Counted from the first letter of the stretch, positions 17,150-25,126 are shown. The stretch: 46,861 nt of DNA from Acholeplasmataceae bacterium (GCA_028690555.1 JAQVBA010000002.1:1-46861); one strand, 5' to 3'. Notes: generated from the sequence alone by a model not told the origin. Made by a program: numbers and translations.

Positions 17150-17789
17150 TTGGAAAAATAAATCTTTATATATTGTCTCAGCCAGCTATGTTTTTATAGC
17201 GATTACATTAGGCTTTATATTAAATAATGGTCTCGTCATTTTTTTAGGTTGGAATATGATTTTAGCAACCATACCTTTATTATTAACACACTTTTATACA
17301 TATCAAAAAAGCAAGTTCCTTAGATTAGGAATTGCTTTTTTATACATCCTATTTTTTCCAAATTCAATCTATATTATGACGGATTTTATTCATTTTCAGG
17401 AGTACACATATTTTCTAGATTACCCCAATATTTATGCATATTTAATTGAAGATTGGATCATTTTTGTTCACGTGGTAATTGGCGCCTTGATAAGCAGTAA
17501 AATTGGAATGAGATCACTCGATATTCTTTCTAATGAATTAACAAATATACATCCACATGTGAAAAATTTATTGATCCATGCCTTATTTTTACTTTCAAGT
17601 ATCGCAATTTTTATTGGTCGATTTATTCGGTTTAATTCATGGCAATTTTATAAAATCAATTTGATGATTGAAGATATTTTATCGCATTTTCAATTTTTTA
17701 TTTTCTTTGTTTTATTAATGTTCATCTTGCATTGGGTCATATACTTTGTTTTTCACGAAAAAAAAGAGCCAATGGCTCACATAAAGTAA
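17118..17789 (+). CDS. DUF1361 family membrane protein
   Basis: A 223-residue integral membrane protein with about six hydrophobic helices. The central LGWNMILATIPLLL and FFPNSIYIMTDFIHF match the conserved core of DUF1361, whose function is unknown to me. The start at 17118 lies inside the end of the phosphoglycerol transferase gene, with GGAG 12 bases upstream; ATG 17124 is an alternative. The overlap suggests coupled translation and an envelope-related role, which is inference. Its end overlaps the end of uppP on the other strand by 13 bases. Confidence 0.75.
   Translation: MFMKRLENINNWKNKSLYIVSASYVFIAITLGFILNNGLVIFLGWNMILATIPLLLTHFYTYQKSKFLRLGIAFLYILFFPNSIYIMTDFIHFQEYTYFLDYPNIYAYLIEDWIIFVHVVIGALISSKIGMRSLDILSNELTNIHPHVKNLLIHALFLLSSIAIFIGRFIRFNSWQFYKINLMIEDILSHFQFFIFFVLLMFILHWVIYFVFHEKKEPMAHIK
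17757..17779 (-). terminator. Terminator of uppP, inside the end of the DUF1361 gene
   Basis: On the minus strand GAGCC (17774-17778) pairs with GGCTC (17766-17770), followed by eight U. The hairpin overlaps the uppP stop codon. Confidence 0.75.
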
Positions 17790-18586
17790 ATAACGATCGA
17801 TAGTATGCCAATGACAAGGCAGTAGGCCCCAAAGTATATCAAGTTTTTAACTTTGATAAATCTAAAAATCCACATGACAGATAGCAAACTAAAGAGAAAA
17901 CTCATCATGAACGCTAATATATAACCTAAGACGTTAATGGATTCAGTTACATTCACCGCATCATAAATACCTAAAATAGAAACCGGAACAGATACGACAA
18001 GGTAACTTAGAAATGAGAAACGTAAAACTTTTTTAAGTTCTAACTTTTGAACTAAACCACCTGTCATGGTGATTCCACTTCTAGATATACCTGGAAGAAC
18101 TGCAAACATTTGAAATGCACCAATAATTAATGCATTACGATAAGAAATATCTTTTTTCCATTGAATATCTTTAGAACGATAAACGAATAAAAGTAATAAA
18201 CCGGTGATGATTAACGAAAATCCGATGGATAATAAATCGTTTGGTAAATAATCTTTAAAAAAGAATCCAAAAATACCAATCGGTATAACAGCGATTAATA
18301 ACTTTAAAACATATTGAAAATCTTCTTTTCTTGCTTCATCTTTTTTGATAATAAATTTCCATGTACCGCTAATGAGTTGACCGACATCTCTTCTAAAATA
18401 AAAGAGTAAAGCTAAAAATGATCCCATATTCGTAATCATCAGAAAGACAGTCAAATTCGTTAAGTCGATTTGAAATAAACGACTAAATAAAGTTAAATGT
18501 CCACTTGAAGAAATGGGAAGGATCTCTGTAATCCCTTGGATGATTCCAAGAACTATATATTTTAAGATTTCGTAAAAGTTTTCCAT
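17777..18586 (-). CDS. uppP: Undecaprenyl-diphosphatase UppP (BacA)
   Basis: A membrane enzyme that dephosphorylates undecaprenyl diphosphate to recycle the lipid carrier for wall or surface glycopolymer assembly; overproduction gives bacitracin resistance. The 269 residues hold several helices and both signature motifs, GIIQGITEILPISSSGH near the N-terminus and PGISRSGITMTGG near 165. It is one of only two minus-strand genes right of the origin. It is divergent from the DUF368 gene, with AGAAGGTG before the start. Confidence 0.97.
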   Translation of the reverse strand: MENFYEILKYIVLGIIQGITEILPISSSGHLTLFSRLFQIDLTNLTVFLMITNMGSFLALLFYFRRDVGQLISGTWKFIIKKDEARKEDFQYVLKLLIAVIPIGIFGFFFKDYLPNDLLSIGFSLIITGLLLLFVYRSKDIQWKKDISYRNALIIGAFQMFAVLPGISRSGITMTGGLVQKLELKKVLRFSFLSYLVVSVPVSILGIYDAVNVTESINVLGYILAFMMSFLFSLLSVMWIFRFIKVKNLIYFGAYCLVIGILSIVIYFM

Positions 18587-18604
18587 CGTTTTATCACCTT
18601 CTTT

Positions 18605-18613
18605 ATTATAGCA
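18605..18613 (-). promoter_or_regulatory. Extended -10 promoter of uppP
   Basis: The minus strand reads TGCTATAAT with TATAAT at 18605-18610, just upstream of the ribosome site. The -35 is weak. Confidence 0.6.
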
Positions 18614-18633
18614 TAGAAAATCAATATAAAATA

Positions 18634-18642
18634 TGCTAAAAT
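18634..18642 (+). promoter_or_regulatory. Possible extended -10 promoter of the DUF368-galU unit
   Basis: TGCTAAAAT (TAAAAT 18637-18642) faces the DUF368 gene. It lies about 25 bases from the divergent uppP -10, so the two genes could be co-controlled. Confidence 0.5.
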
Positions 18643-18686
18643 ATAGTCAATCTTATCTAATAAAACAGCACAATTAAGGAGATAAT

Positions 18687-19559
18687 ATGAATCACCTTAT
18701 TAAAATAATTAAAGGCAGTTTAGTAGGAATGGGAAGCATTCTTCCAGGAGTTAGTGGCTCGATGATTGCTGCTATTTTTAATATCTATCAATCGCTTGTG
18801 AATGCGTTAAATGATTTTACTAAACACCCGATTAAAGCGATTAAATCTGTATGGCAATACATTGCGGGTGTAATCATCGGACTATTTTTAGGTTTTTTTG
18901 TCATTAATTTATTTTTAGATATCGCGCCACTCCCCATTACTTTATTATTTATTGGATTTATTTTGGGCGCGATACCAAGTATGATTAAAAAAGTTAGAAA
19001 TACACAGTTTAAGTGGCACCATATACTTGTTTTATTAATTTCAATGGTATCGATGATATCGATGGTTTTTATTCAAGAGAATAATGGATCAGGTGAGCAA
19101 GAATATCTCATCGTCTTTCTTATCGGTGCGATCACAGCAATTGCATTAATTATCCCTGGTTTATCTGGAGCAACCATGCTTATGGCACTTGGGTTCTATC
19201 AAAAATTATTGGATTTAATTGATGATTTGCTCAAAGGATTAGCAATTTTCGATTTTTCTAGTGTTCTGAAACAATTACCGCTATTCTTATTACTTGTTCT
19301 TGGTGTTGTGGTTGGTTTGATACTCATGGGGAAAGTCATGTTTGTTTTACTTCAAAAATACCAAACACATTTTTATATGGCAGTTATTGGAATTGTTATC
19401 GTATCACCATTTAACATTTTATTCACACTTGAACAAAACACGAATGACCATGTTTTTCAAACAGATTGGTACTTTTGGGTTGTTGGTCTCATATTATGTG
19501 TGATTGGTTTTATGGCATCTAAATTATTATCAGTTGAACCAAAAAAATTGGAGGAATAA
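18687..19559 (+). CDS. DUF368 membrane protein, candidate undecaprenyl-phosphate translocase (PopT type)
   Basis: A 290-residue polytopic protein with eight or so helices and a twofold internal motif: GMGSILPGVSGSMIAAIFNIY near residue 14 and IALIIPGLSGATMLMALGFY near 160. These PGxSG repeats identify DUF368. Members of this family have been shown to return undecaprenyl phosphate across the membrane (PopT). Placement opposite uppP, which makes undecaprenyl phosphate on the outer face, fits that role; this is inference for the present protein. AAGGAG precedes the ATG, and galU follows after three bases. Confidence 0.85.
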   Translation: MNHLIKIIKGSLVGMGSILPGVSGSMIAAIFNIYQSLVNALNDFTKHPIKAIKSVWQYIAGVIIGLFLGFFVINLFLDIAPLPITLLFIGFILGAIPSMIKKVRNTQFKWHHILVLLISMVSMISMVFIQENNGSGEQEYLIVFLIGAITAIALIIPGLSGATMLMALGFYQKLLDLIDDLLKGLAIFDFSSVLKQLPLFLLLVLGVVVGLILMGKVMFVLLQKYQTHFYMAVIGIVIVSPFNILFTLEQNTNDHVFQTDWYFWVVGLILCVIGFMASKLLSVEPKKLEE

Positions 19560-19562
19560 AAC

Positions 19563-20429
19563 ATGATTCGTAAAGCAGTAATCCCTGCAGCGGGATATGG
19601 AACTAGATTTTTACCAATAACAAAGGCTCTACCTAAGGAATTACTTCCGATTATTGATCGGCCTACGATTGAGTTTATTGTGAATGAAGCGATTGAGAGC
19701 GGAATCACAGATATTTTACTCATTGTGAGTTCAAATAAAAATGCGATTATTGATTATTTCGATTATAATCTTGAACTTGAGCAAATTTTAACCAATAAAA
19801 ATAAACATGAAGATGTCAAAATGTTAAGATCCATCGGCAAAGGAGCTAATATTCATTTTATTCGTCAAAAAGAACAACTTGGCTTAGGCCATGCTGTCTT
19901 GCAAGCTGAAGCATTTGTAGGCGATGAACCCTTTGTTGTTTTATTAGGCGATGACATGTATATTGGTAAAGAAAAGCCAGCTATAAGACAATTAATGGAT
20001 GTTTTTAATGTTGTCAAATCTCCAGTCTTGGGAACTATGGAAGTTTCATATAAAGACACCTCAAAATATGGCATTTGCATCCCAAAAGAAAAAACGGACA
20101 AACCTTATATTGAATTAAAAGGTGTCGTTGAAAAACCAAAAATTGAAGAAGCCCCATCTCGTAGTGCAATTGCTGGAAGATATGTGTTAACACCAACTAT
20201 TTTTAAGTATTTAAAGAATCAAACAAGAGGTGCAGGCAACGAAATTCAATTGACAGATGCGATATTAAGACTTATGAGTGAAGAAAAAGTCTTTGCATGT
20301 GATCTAATTGGTAAGCGTTATGACGTGGGCAAAAAAATTGACTATATTGAAGCAATCCTCGATTTTGGGTTCAAATCTGATGAACTAAAAGATGAATTAA
20401 AAGAACTCATTGAAAAGAAATACAAATAA
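19563..20429 (+). CDS. galU: UTP--glucose-1-phosphate uridylyltransferase
   Basis: Makes UDP-glucose from UTP and glucose-1-phosphate, for glycolipid anchors and surface sugars. The 288 residues start with the nucleotidyl-transferase motif AAGYGTRFLPITKALPKELLP and include LGDDMY, VEKP and AGRYVLTP. The length is normal for GalU. GGAGG precedes the ATG, and it lies three bases after the DUF368 gene in the same unit. A supply of glucosyl lipid anchor for the LTA-like enzyme nearby is a plausible link. Confidence 0.95.
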   Translation: MIRKAVIPAAGYGTRFLPITKALPKELLPIIDRPTIEFIVNEAIESGITDILLIVSSNKNAIIDYFDYNLELEQILTNKNKHEDVKMLRSIGKGANIHFIRQKEQLGLGHAVLQAEAFVGDEPFVVLLGDDMYIGKEKPAIRQLMDVFNVVKSPVLGTMEVSYKDTSKYGICIPKEKTDKPYIELKGVVEKPKIEEAPSRSAIAGRYVLTPTIFKYLKNQTRGAGNEIQLTDAILRLMSEEKVFACDLIGKRYDVGKKIDYIEAILDFGFKSDELKDELKELIEKKYK

Positions 20430-20441
20430 TATCAGGGCTTC

Positions 20442-20470
20442 TTTACTTTCTCTTAAGGTTTCACTATAAT
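20442..20470 (+). promoter_or_regulatory. Promoter of the serS T-box transcript
   Basis: TTTACT (20442-20447) and TATAAT (20465-20470) with a 17-base spacer, directly upstream of the leader. Confidence 0.75.
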
Positions 20471-20476
20471 AAAGAT

Positions 20477-20695
20477 AACACGTTAAAAAGAGCATAGTAA
20501 TTTGAAATATGCATGAAAAAGAGACATCACAAAAGGTGAAAGTGATGATGCATTTCAAATGAATCCACTCTTTAGTGGCGCTAATCACGTCCGTTATCCT
20601 GCGTTAAAGGAAATGAGGGCTAGGAATTCCTAGAACTAAGGTGGTACCGCGATGATTCGTCCTTAGATTTTTATCTAGGGACTTTTATTTTGATA
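20477..20695 (+). promoter_or_regulatory. T-box riboswitch leader of serS
   Basis: The T-box AAGGTGGTACCGCG is at 20638-20651. The terminator GTCCTTAGAT/ATCTAGGGAC followed by TTTTATTTT is at 20659-20690. Stem I forms from TTTGAAATATGCAT with ATGCATTTCAAA. A Ser codon TCC (20564-20566) followed by ACTC is the proposed specifier, so uncharged tRNA-Ser would allow read-through into serS. Folded by eye. Confidence 0.9.
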
Positions 20696-20707
20696 GGAGG
20701 AATATAA

Positions 20708-21985
20708 ATGTTAGATTTAAAATGGTTAACTGAGAATATGGATGAAGCAATCCAAAGATTAGAAACACGTCAAGGTGATTTTTCATTTGTTCGGGAGCTT
20801 TCCACGCTTCAAAATGCTCGGAAAGATAAAATTGCTGAAGTTGAGAGGTTAAAAGCTTTTCGCAATGAGCAATCAAAAAAAATTGGTGAATTAAAAAGAC
20901 AAAAATTAGATGCATCAGAAGTTTTAAATGATGTTGCTCATATTGGTGATGAAATTAAAACGCTTGATGATGAACTTCAAGGAATTGAGACGAAAATTTT
21001 TGAAATTTTATCAATTATTCCTAATCTTCCACATCAAAGTGTGCCTATTGGCAAGGATGAAAATGATAATCAAGTCATCCGTGTCGTTGGCAAGCCAAAA
21101 GAATTTAATTTTAAAGTAAAAGATCATGTTGAACTTGGTGAAAAATTAAATATTTTAGATTTTGAACGTGCAGCGAAAATTACGGGCGCTAGATTTGTTG
21201 TTGATAAAGGATTAGGCGCACGTTTGGAAAGATCTTTAATTCAATTTATGATGGATTTACATGCCCATGAACATGGATATACGGAAATTATCCCTCCTTA
21301 TATCGTCAATGAAAAAAGTATGTATTCCACCGGGCAATTTCCTAAGTTTAAAGATGATGCTTTCCGTGTAGGCACAGATGAAAACAATTGGTATTTAAAT
21401 CCTACAGCTGAAGTACCGACGATCAATCTTTATCGTGATGAAATTATTGATGGTGATGCATTACCATTCCATTATTGTTCATATACCACAGCATTTAGAG
21501 CTGAAGCGGGATCAGCAGGTAGAGACACAAGGGGAATTTTGAGACAACATCAATTCAATAAAGTAGAATTGATTAAATTTACCAAACCCGAAACGTCATA
21601 TGATGAACTTGAAGCGATGCTGATTAATTCTGAAGAAGTCTTAAAACGATTAGAATTACCATATCGTGTGGTTTGTTTATCCACTGGAGATATGGGTTTT
21701 GGAATGGCTAAAACCTATGATATTGAAGTATGGTTACCCGGACAAAACACATATCGTGAAATTGGATCAATTTCAAATGCTGAAGACTTTCAAGCAAGAC
21801 GGGCAAATATTCGTTTTAAACGCTCAAAGGATAGCAAAACAGAGTACGTCCATACATTAAATGGTTCTGGGCTAGCGGTTGGAAGAACGATGATTGCGAT
21901 TATCGAAAATTATCAAAATGAAGATGGTTCAATTACAGTGCCAAAAGCATTAATTCCATACATGAAAGTTGAATGTATTAAATAA
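20708..21985 (+). CDS. serS: Serine--tRNA ligase
   Basis: A class II synthetase that charges tRNA-Ser and tRNA-Sec. The 425 residues have the N-terminal antiparallel coiled coil (about 28-100) that grips the tRNA long arm. The catalytic core follows, with motif 2 FRAEAGSAGRDTRGILRQHQF and motif 3 GSGLAVGRTMIAIIENYQ. A GGAGG site precedes the start. Its T-box leader carries a Ser specifier. Normal in length and motifs. Confidence 0.97.
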   Translation: MLDLKWLTENMDEAIQRLETRQGDFSFVRELSTLQNARKDKIAEVERLKAFRNEQSKKIGELKRQKLDASEVLNDVAHIGDEIKTLDDELQGIETKIFEILSIIPNLPHQSVPIGKDENDNQVIRVVGKPKEFNFKVKDHVELGEKLNILDFERAAKITGARFVVDKGLGARLERSLIQFMMDLHAHEHGYTEIIPPYIVNEKSMYSTGQFPKFKDDAFRVGTDENNWYLNPTAEVPTINLYRDEIIDGDALPFHYCSYTTAFRAEAGSAGRDTRGILRQHQFNKVELIKFTKPETSYDELEAMLINSEEVLKRLELPYRVVCLSTGDMGFGMAKTYDIEVWLPGQNTYREIGSISNAEDFQARRANIRFKRSKDSKTEYVHTLNGSGLAVGRTMIAIIENYQNEDGSITVPKALIPYMKVECIK

Positions 21986-22008
21986 CACAATTTCACATGA
22001 AAAATACA

Positions 22009-22036
22009 TTGACATCCCATACTCTTTTGCTAGAAT
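22009..22036 (+). promoter_or_regulatory. Promoter P1 upstream of the two-component system
   Basis: TTGACA (22009-22014), 16-base spacer, TAGAAT (22031-22036), with TG making it an extended -10. The predicted start is near 22043. Confidence 0.75.
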
Positions 22037-22066
22037 AAGGGTACTTCAATTTTTCTCCCTTATTTC
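22034..22066 (+). terminator. Hairpin overlapping P1 -10
   Basis: AATAAGGG (22034-22041) pairs perfectly with CCCTTATT (22057-22064), followed by TCTC. The left arm shares bases with the P1 -10, so only transcripts coming from upstream can form it fully. It probably ends serS read-through. Confidence 0.6.
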
Positions 22067-22072
22067 TCAATA

Positions 22073-22081
22073 TGGTATAAT
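22073..22081 (+). promoter_or_regulatory. Promoter P2 upstream of the two-component system
   Basis: TGGTATAAT, an extended -10 with TATAAT at 22076-22081. The predicted start near 22088 lies inside the following hairpin. Confidence 0.65.
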
Positions 22082-22110
22082 AAGTGTGCTCAGGCACGCT
22101 TATTTTCTTT
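22079..22110 (+). terminator. Hairpin overlapping the P2 -10 and start
   Basis: AATAAGTGTGC pairs with GCACGCTTATT (one T-G), loop TCAG, then TTTTCTTT. P1 or serS transcripts would form it; P2 transcripts start within it and cannot. Confidence 0.7.
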
Positions 22111-22127
22111 AAAAAGGTGGTTTGTAT

Positions 22128-22781
22128 ATGCGTATATATTATGTAGAAGACGAAAAAGATCTCGCTGAGATCATTCGCAAGTATTTAAATCGTGAAGGTT
22201 ATGAAACTACAGTTTTTCACGATGGTGAATCAGCGATGGAACACATCAAGGATTCTGTGGATTTATGGATTTTAGATATTATGCTTACAGGTGAAGTTAG
22301 TGGGTATGATCTGATTAAAGCTTTAAAAGAAAACCACTCATCAGCAGCGGTTATTTTTACATCAGCACGTGATCAAGATTTAGATAAAATTATGGGCTTG
22401 GAATTAGGTAGTGATGATTACTTAGCGAAACCTTATTCACCAAGAGAACTAATTTTAAGAGTAAAAGCCGTGCTTCGTAGAGCATCAACGAATGAAAAAG
22501 ATTTAATGACCTACGGTCCTTATGAAATCAATCTTACCAAACGTGAAATCCGTGTGGGACAAGAGATGATTGATTTAACGAATAAGGAGTTTGAACTCTT
22601 GTTATTTTTTGTTAAAAATATGAATACAGCATTTCAAAGAGAAGACATCTTAGAACATGTTTGGGGAAAGACATATTATGGCAGTGATCGCGTGGTTGAT
22701 GATTTATTACGTCGACTACGTCATAAAATGCCTGAATTAAAAATTGAAACTATTTATGGATATGGTTATCGCTTATTATGA
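22128..22781 (+). CDS. OmpR-family response regulator
   Basis: A DNA-binding output protein of a two-component system. From ATG 22128 (AAAGGTGG seven bases upstream) it has 217 residues. The receiver domain (1-118) has the acidic pair ED (7-8), phospho-acceptor Asp50 in LWILDIML, and the conserved Lys in YLAKPYSP. The C-terminal winged helix (about 125-217) has LTNKEFELLLF and YGYGYRLL. A six-base-longer reading from a TTG at 22122 is less likely. The stop overlaps the histidine kinase start by four bases. Target genes are not evident. Confidence 0.93.
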   Translation: MRIYYVEDEKDLAEIIRKYLNREGYETTVFHDGESAMEHIKDSVDLWILDIMLTGEVSGYDLIKALKENHSSAAVIFTSARDQDLDKIMGLELGSDDYLAKPYSPRELILRVKAVLRRASTNEKDLMTYGPYEINLTKREIRVGQEMIDLTNKEFELLLFFVKNMNTAFQREDILEHVWGKTYYGSDRVVDDLLRRLRHKMPELKIETIYGYGYRLL

Positions 22782-24040
22782 AAGAAATGAAGCTCACGAC
22801 CCAATTAAATATTATATTTACGGTAGTGACGCTATTAACAAGCTTCATATTTTTAGTGCTTTTAAATCGCGTATTTGATGCGTTTAGAGTTGAACAAAAT
22901 GAACAACAATTTGAATTTTACTATGAAAACTTATTTAGAAACTATGAAACACCACCAGATAGTCCGTATAACGGATTTGTGATTGCCTATGATGGTGTGG
23001 TGGTTAATTCGGATAATTTAGAGATTTTAGAGAATAAATATTCTGCAAATGAACTTGTCGATATGTTTTCTCACACAACATTAGTTTATACAAGAAGAGA
23101 AGTCATAGAACATGAAACATTTTATTTTAGAGTCAATCGACAAGATGATGGTACGATGATTGTTGCTTTTACCGGAGAAGACTATTTATCCATTGTTGGG
23201 AAATCATTTAATATGATTGTTCGAATTAGTTTTATTGCGCTTGTACTTTTAGGGAACTTAATCATTTTGATTTGGTCAAGAATCACAGTTGAACGCGTCA
23301 AGAGGCTAAAAGGTGAAATTGAACGCATGACTTTAAATAGTTACAAAGTACCCATTGAAATTGATGGAAACGATGAAATTACGGATTTATCATTAACTAT
23401 TGAGAAAATGCGACGAGAAATTCAATCCAGTGAAAAAACAAAACAAGAAATGCTTCAAAATATTTCACATGATTTTAAAACACCGATTGCAGTGATTCAG
23501 TCTTATGCAGAAGCGATTTATGATGGCGTTTCTGATATAGAAGAGGCATCAGTCATTGTAAAACAAGCTGAGCTATTAAATGTTAAAGTGAAACAATTAT
23601 TAGAATTGAATAAGCTTGAATATTTAAAAGATCAAAATGAATTTGAGGAAGTTTCAATTAAAGAAATTGTTCAAAACATTGTTGATAATCATAAGTATCG
23701 TACAGAATTGATTTGGGATGTTTCTTTAGATGATTCGATTTATTATGGGGTTAAAGAAAATTTCTATACAGCATTTAATAATATCGTTGATAATGCCATA
23801 AGGTATGCAAAAACAAGAATTGAAATTAAATTAAAAAATAAAAAACTCACCTTCTATAATGATGGTGAGCCAATTAATCAAAAATTCATTGATGAGTTAT
23901 TCAAACCTTATGAAAAAGGTAAAAAAGGCGAATTTGGATTGGGTATGAGTATTGCCCAAAAGACATGTTCACATTTTAACTTAATTTTAAAAGTTGAAAA
24001 TATAAACGATGGAGTAATGTTTACTATAGAGCCGATGTAA
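22778..24040 (+). CDS. Sensor histidine kinase
   Basis: The membrane kinase partner of the regulator just upstream. The 420 residues contain TM1 (about 10-30) and an extracellular sensor region of about 110 residues with no family I recognise. TM2 (about 146-167) and a HAMP region follow. The DHp helix carries NISHDFKTP, with phospho-acceptor His231, and the ATPase has the N box NNIVDNAIRYAK and the G box FGLGMSIA. It starts at ATGA overlapping the regulator stop. Its last 17 bases overlap the end of the convergent HIT gene. Confidence 0.92.
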   Translation: MKEMKLTTQLNIIFTVVTLLTSFIFLVLLNRVFDAFRVEQNEQQFEFYYENLFRNYETPPDSPYNGFVIAYDGVVVNSDNLEILENKYSANELVDMFSHTTLVYTRREVIEHETFYFRVNRQDDGTMIVAFTGEDYLSIVGKSFNMIVRISFIALVLLGNLIILIWSRITVERVKRLKGEIERMTLNSYKVPIEIDGNDEITDLSLTIEKMRREIQSSEKTKQEMLQNISHDFKTPIAVIQSYAEAIYDGVSDIEEASVIVKQAELLNVKVKQLLELNKLEYLKDQNEFEEVSIKEIVQNIVDNHKYRTELIWDVSLDDSIYYGVKENFYTAFNNIVDNAIRYAKTRIEIKLKNKKLTFYNDGEPINQKFIDELFKPYEKGKKGEFGLGMSIAQKTCSHFNLILKVENINDGVMFTIEPM

Positions 24041-24437
24041 TTTCTTTGGCTCTATTTTTATAATCTTCTGGATTTAAATCATTCATGTGATTTGAAAAAC
24101 GCATTGACACACCATCGTTTTCATATCTTGGGATTAAATGCATATGAAAGTGGAAAACGCTTTGTCCTGCGATTTCACCGTTATTATTTAGTAAATTTAA
24201 CCCAGCGGGTTTAAATGCTTTTTGAATTGCTTTTGCAAGTTTAATTGATATTTTCATTACATGAGAAGCAAGTTCATCAGGCATCTCATATAGATTTTCA
24301 TATACTTTTTTCGGAACAACTAATGTATGTCCTTTTGTGGCTTGTGATATATCTAAAAAAGCAATCACTAGGTCATCTTCATATACAATGTAAGCGGGTA
24401 TTTCTCGTTCGATAATACGTGTAAATATACTCTTCAT
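24024..24437 (-). CDS. HIT family nucleotide hydrolase
   Basis: Histidine-triad proteins hydrolyse nucleoside phosphoramidates and related nucleotides in the cytosol. The 137 residues have the fold start CIFTRIIERE-like (here SIFTRIIERE), the mid motif GHTLVVPKK and the catalytic triad HFHMHLIPRY. The family's frequent N-terminal Cys is replaced by Lys-Ser. AGAGGTG precedes the start. It is a single gene opposite to most neighbours, converging with the histidine kinase and diverging from pduL. Confidence 0.94.
   Translation of the reverse strand: MKSIFTRIIEREIPAYIVYEDDLVIAFLDISQATKGHTLVVPKKVYENLYEMPDELASHVMKISIKLAKAIQKAFKPAGLNLLNNNGEIAGQSVFHFHMHLIPRYENDGVSMRFSNHMNDLNPEDYKNRAKEITSAL
24026..24060 (+). 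terminator. Terminator of the two-component operon, inside the HIT gene end
   Basis: ATAGAGCC (24026-24033) pairs perfectly with GGCTCTAT (24048-24055), followed by TTTTAT. It begins within the histidine kinase coding sequence and lies within the HIT 3' coding sequence. Confidence 0.8.
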
Positions 24438-24461
24438 CTTAACACCTCTCTTTTCAATTTT

Positions 24462-24470
24462 ATTCTAACA
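24462..24470 (-). promoter_or_regulatory. Extended -10 promoter of the HIT gene
   Basis: The minus strand reads TGTTAGAAT with TAGAAT at 24462-24467. Confidence 0.5.
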
Positions 24471-24478
24471 TAGTAACA

Positions 24479-24507
24479 TTGAAATGAAGGTGTTTAAATG
24501 ATATAAT
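24479..24507 (+). promoter_or_regulatory. Promoter of the pduL-like gene
   Basis: TTGAAA (24479-24484), 17-base spacer ending in TGA, TATAAT (24502-24507): near-consensus and extended -10. Confidence 0.8.
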
Positions 24508-24535
24508 CATTTCGTATGTAGGAGGAGTAAACCAT

Positions 24536-25126
24536 ATGAAAAAAATACCAGTCGGCATTTCTGGCCGTCATTTGCATTTAACGAAAGAACATTTAGAAAC
24601 GCTTTTTGGTGAAGGTTATGCGTTAACCGTTCTAAAAGACTTAAGTCAACCTGGGCAATATGCAGCCAACGAAAAAGTTGATGTGATGAGTCCACAAGGT
24701 AAGCTTTTAGAAAGCGTTCGCATTTTAGGACCTGTTCGTCCTGAATCACAAGTTGAAATTTCAAAAAGTGATGCCATTCGTTTTAAATTTATTGCCCCAT
24801 ATAGATCATCTGGGGATGTTAAAGGATCTGGTCCATGTACTTTAATCGGTCCAAAAGGTCAAGTTGAGTTAAACGAAGGCGTCATTATTGCTGATCGACA
24901 CATCCATTTTTCCGATGTTGAAGCTAAAGAGTTTGGCGTAAATGATCGTCAGATGGTTAGCATTAAAATCAATGGTGAAAAACCTGGGATATTAGACAAT
25001 GTTTTATGTCGTGTAAGCCCTAAATTTAAGTTAGATTGTCACTTAGATACAGACGACGGAAGTGCCTTTATGTTAAATACAGGCGATTTTGTTGAACTTA
25101 TTAAATCATATACCATTAACGAATAG
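24536..25126 (+). CDS. PduL-type phosphate acyltransferase (phosphotransacylase)
   Basis: Interconverts acyl-CoA and acyl phosphate, for example acetyl-CoA with acetyl-P, feeding substrate-level ATP formation by an acetate kinase. The 196 residues hold two beta-barrel halves, as in PduL. Zinc-ligand candidates are GRHLHL (H12, H14), DRHIHFS (H122, H124) and CHLDTDDGSAF (H169). No N-terminal encapsulation peptide and no microcompartment shell genes are nearby, so it is probably a free cytosolic phosphotransacetylase. GGAGGAG precedes the ATG. A terminator follows the stop. Confidence 0.93.
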   Translation: MKKIPVGISGRHLHLTKEHLETLFGEGYALTVLKDLSQPGQYAANEKVDVMSPQGKLLESVRILGPVRPESQVEISKSDAIRFKFIAPYRSSGDVKGSGPCTLIGPKGQVELNEGVIIADRHIHFSDVEAKEFGVNDRQMVSIKINGEKPGILDNVLCRVSPKFKLDCHLDTDDGSAFMLNTGDFVELIKSYTINE

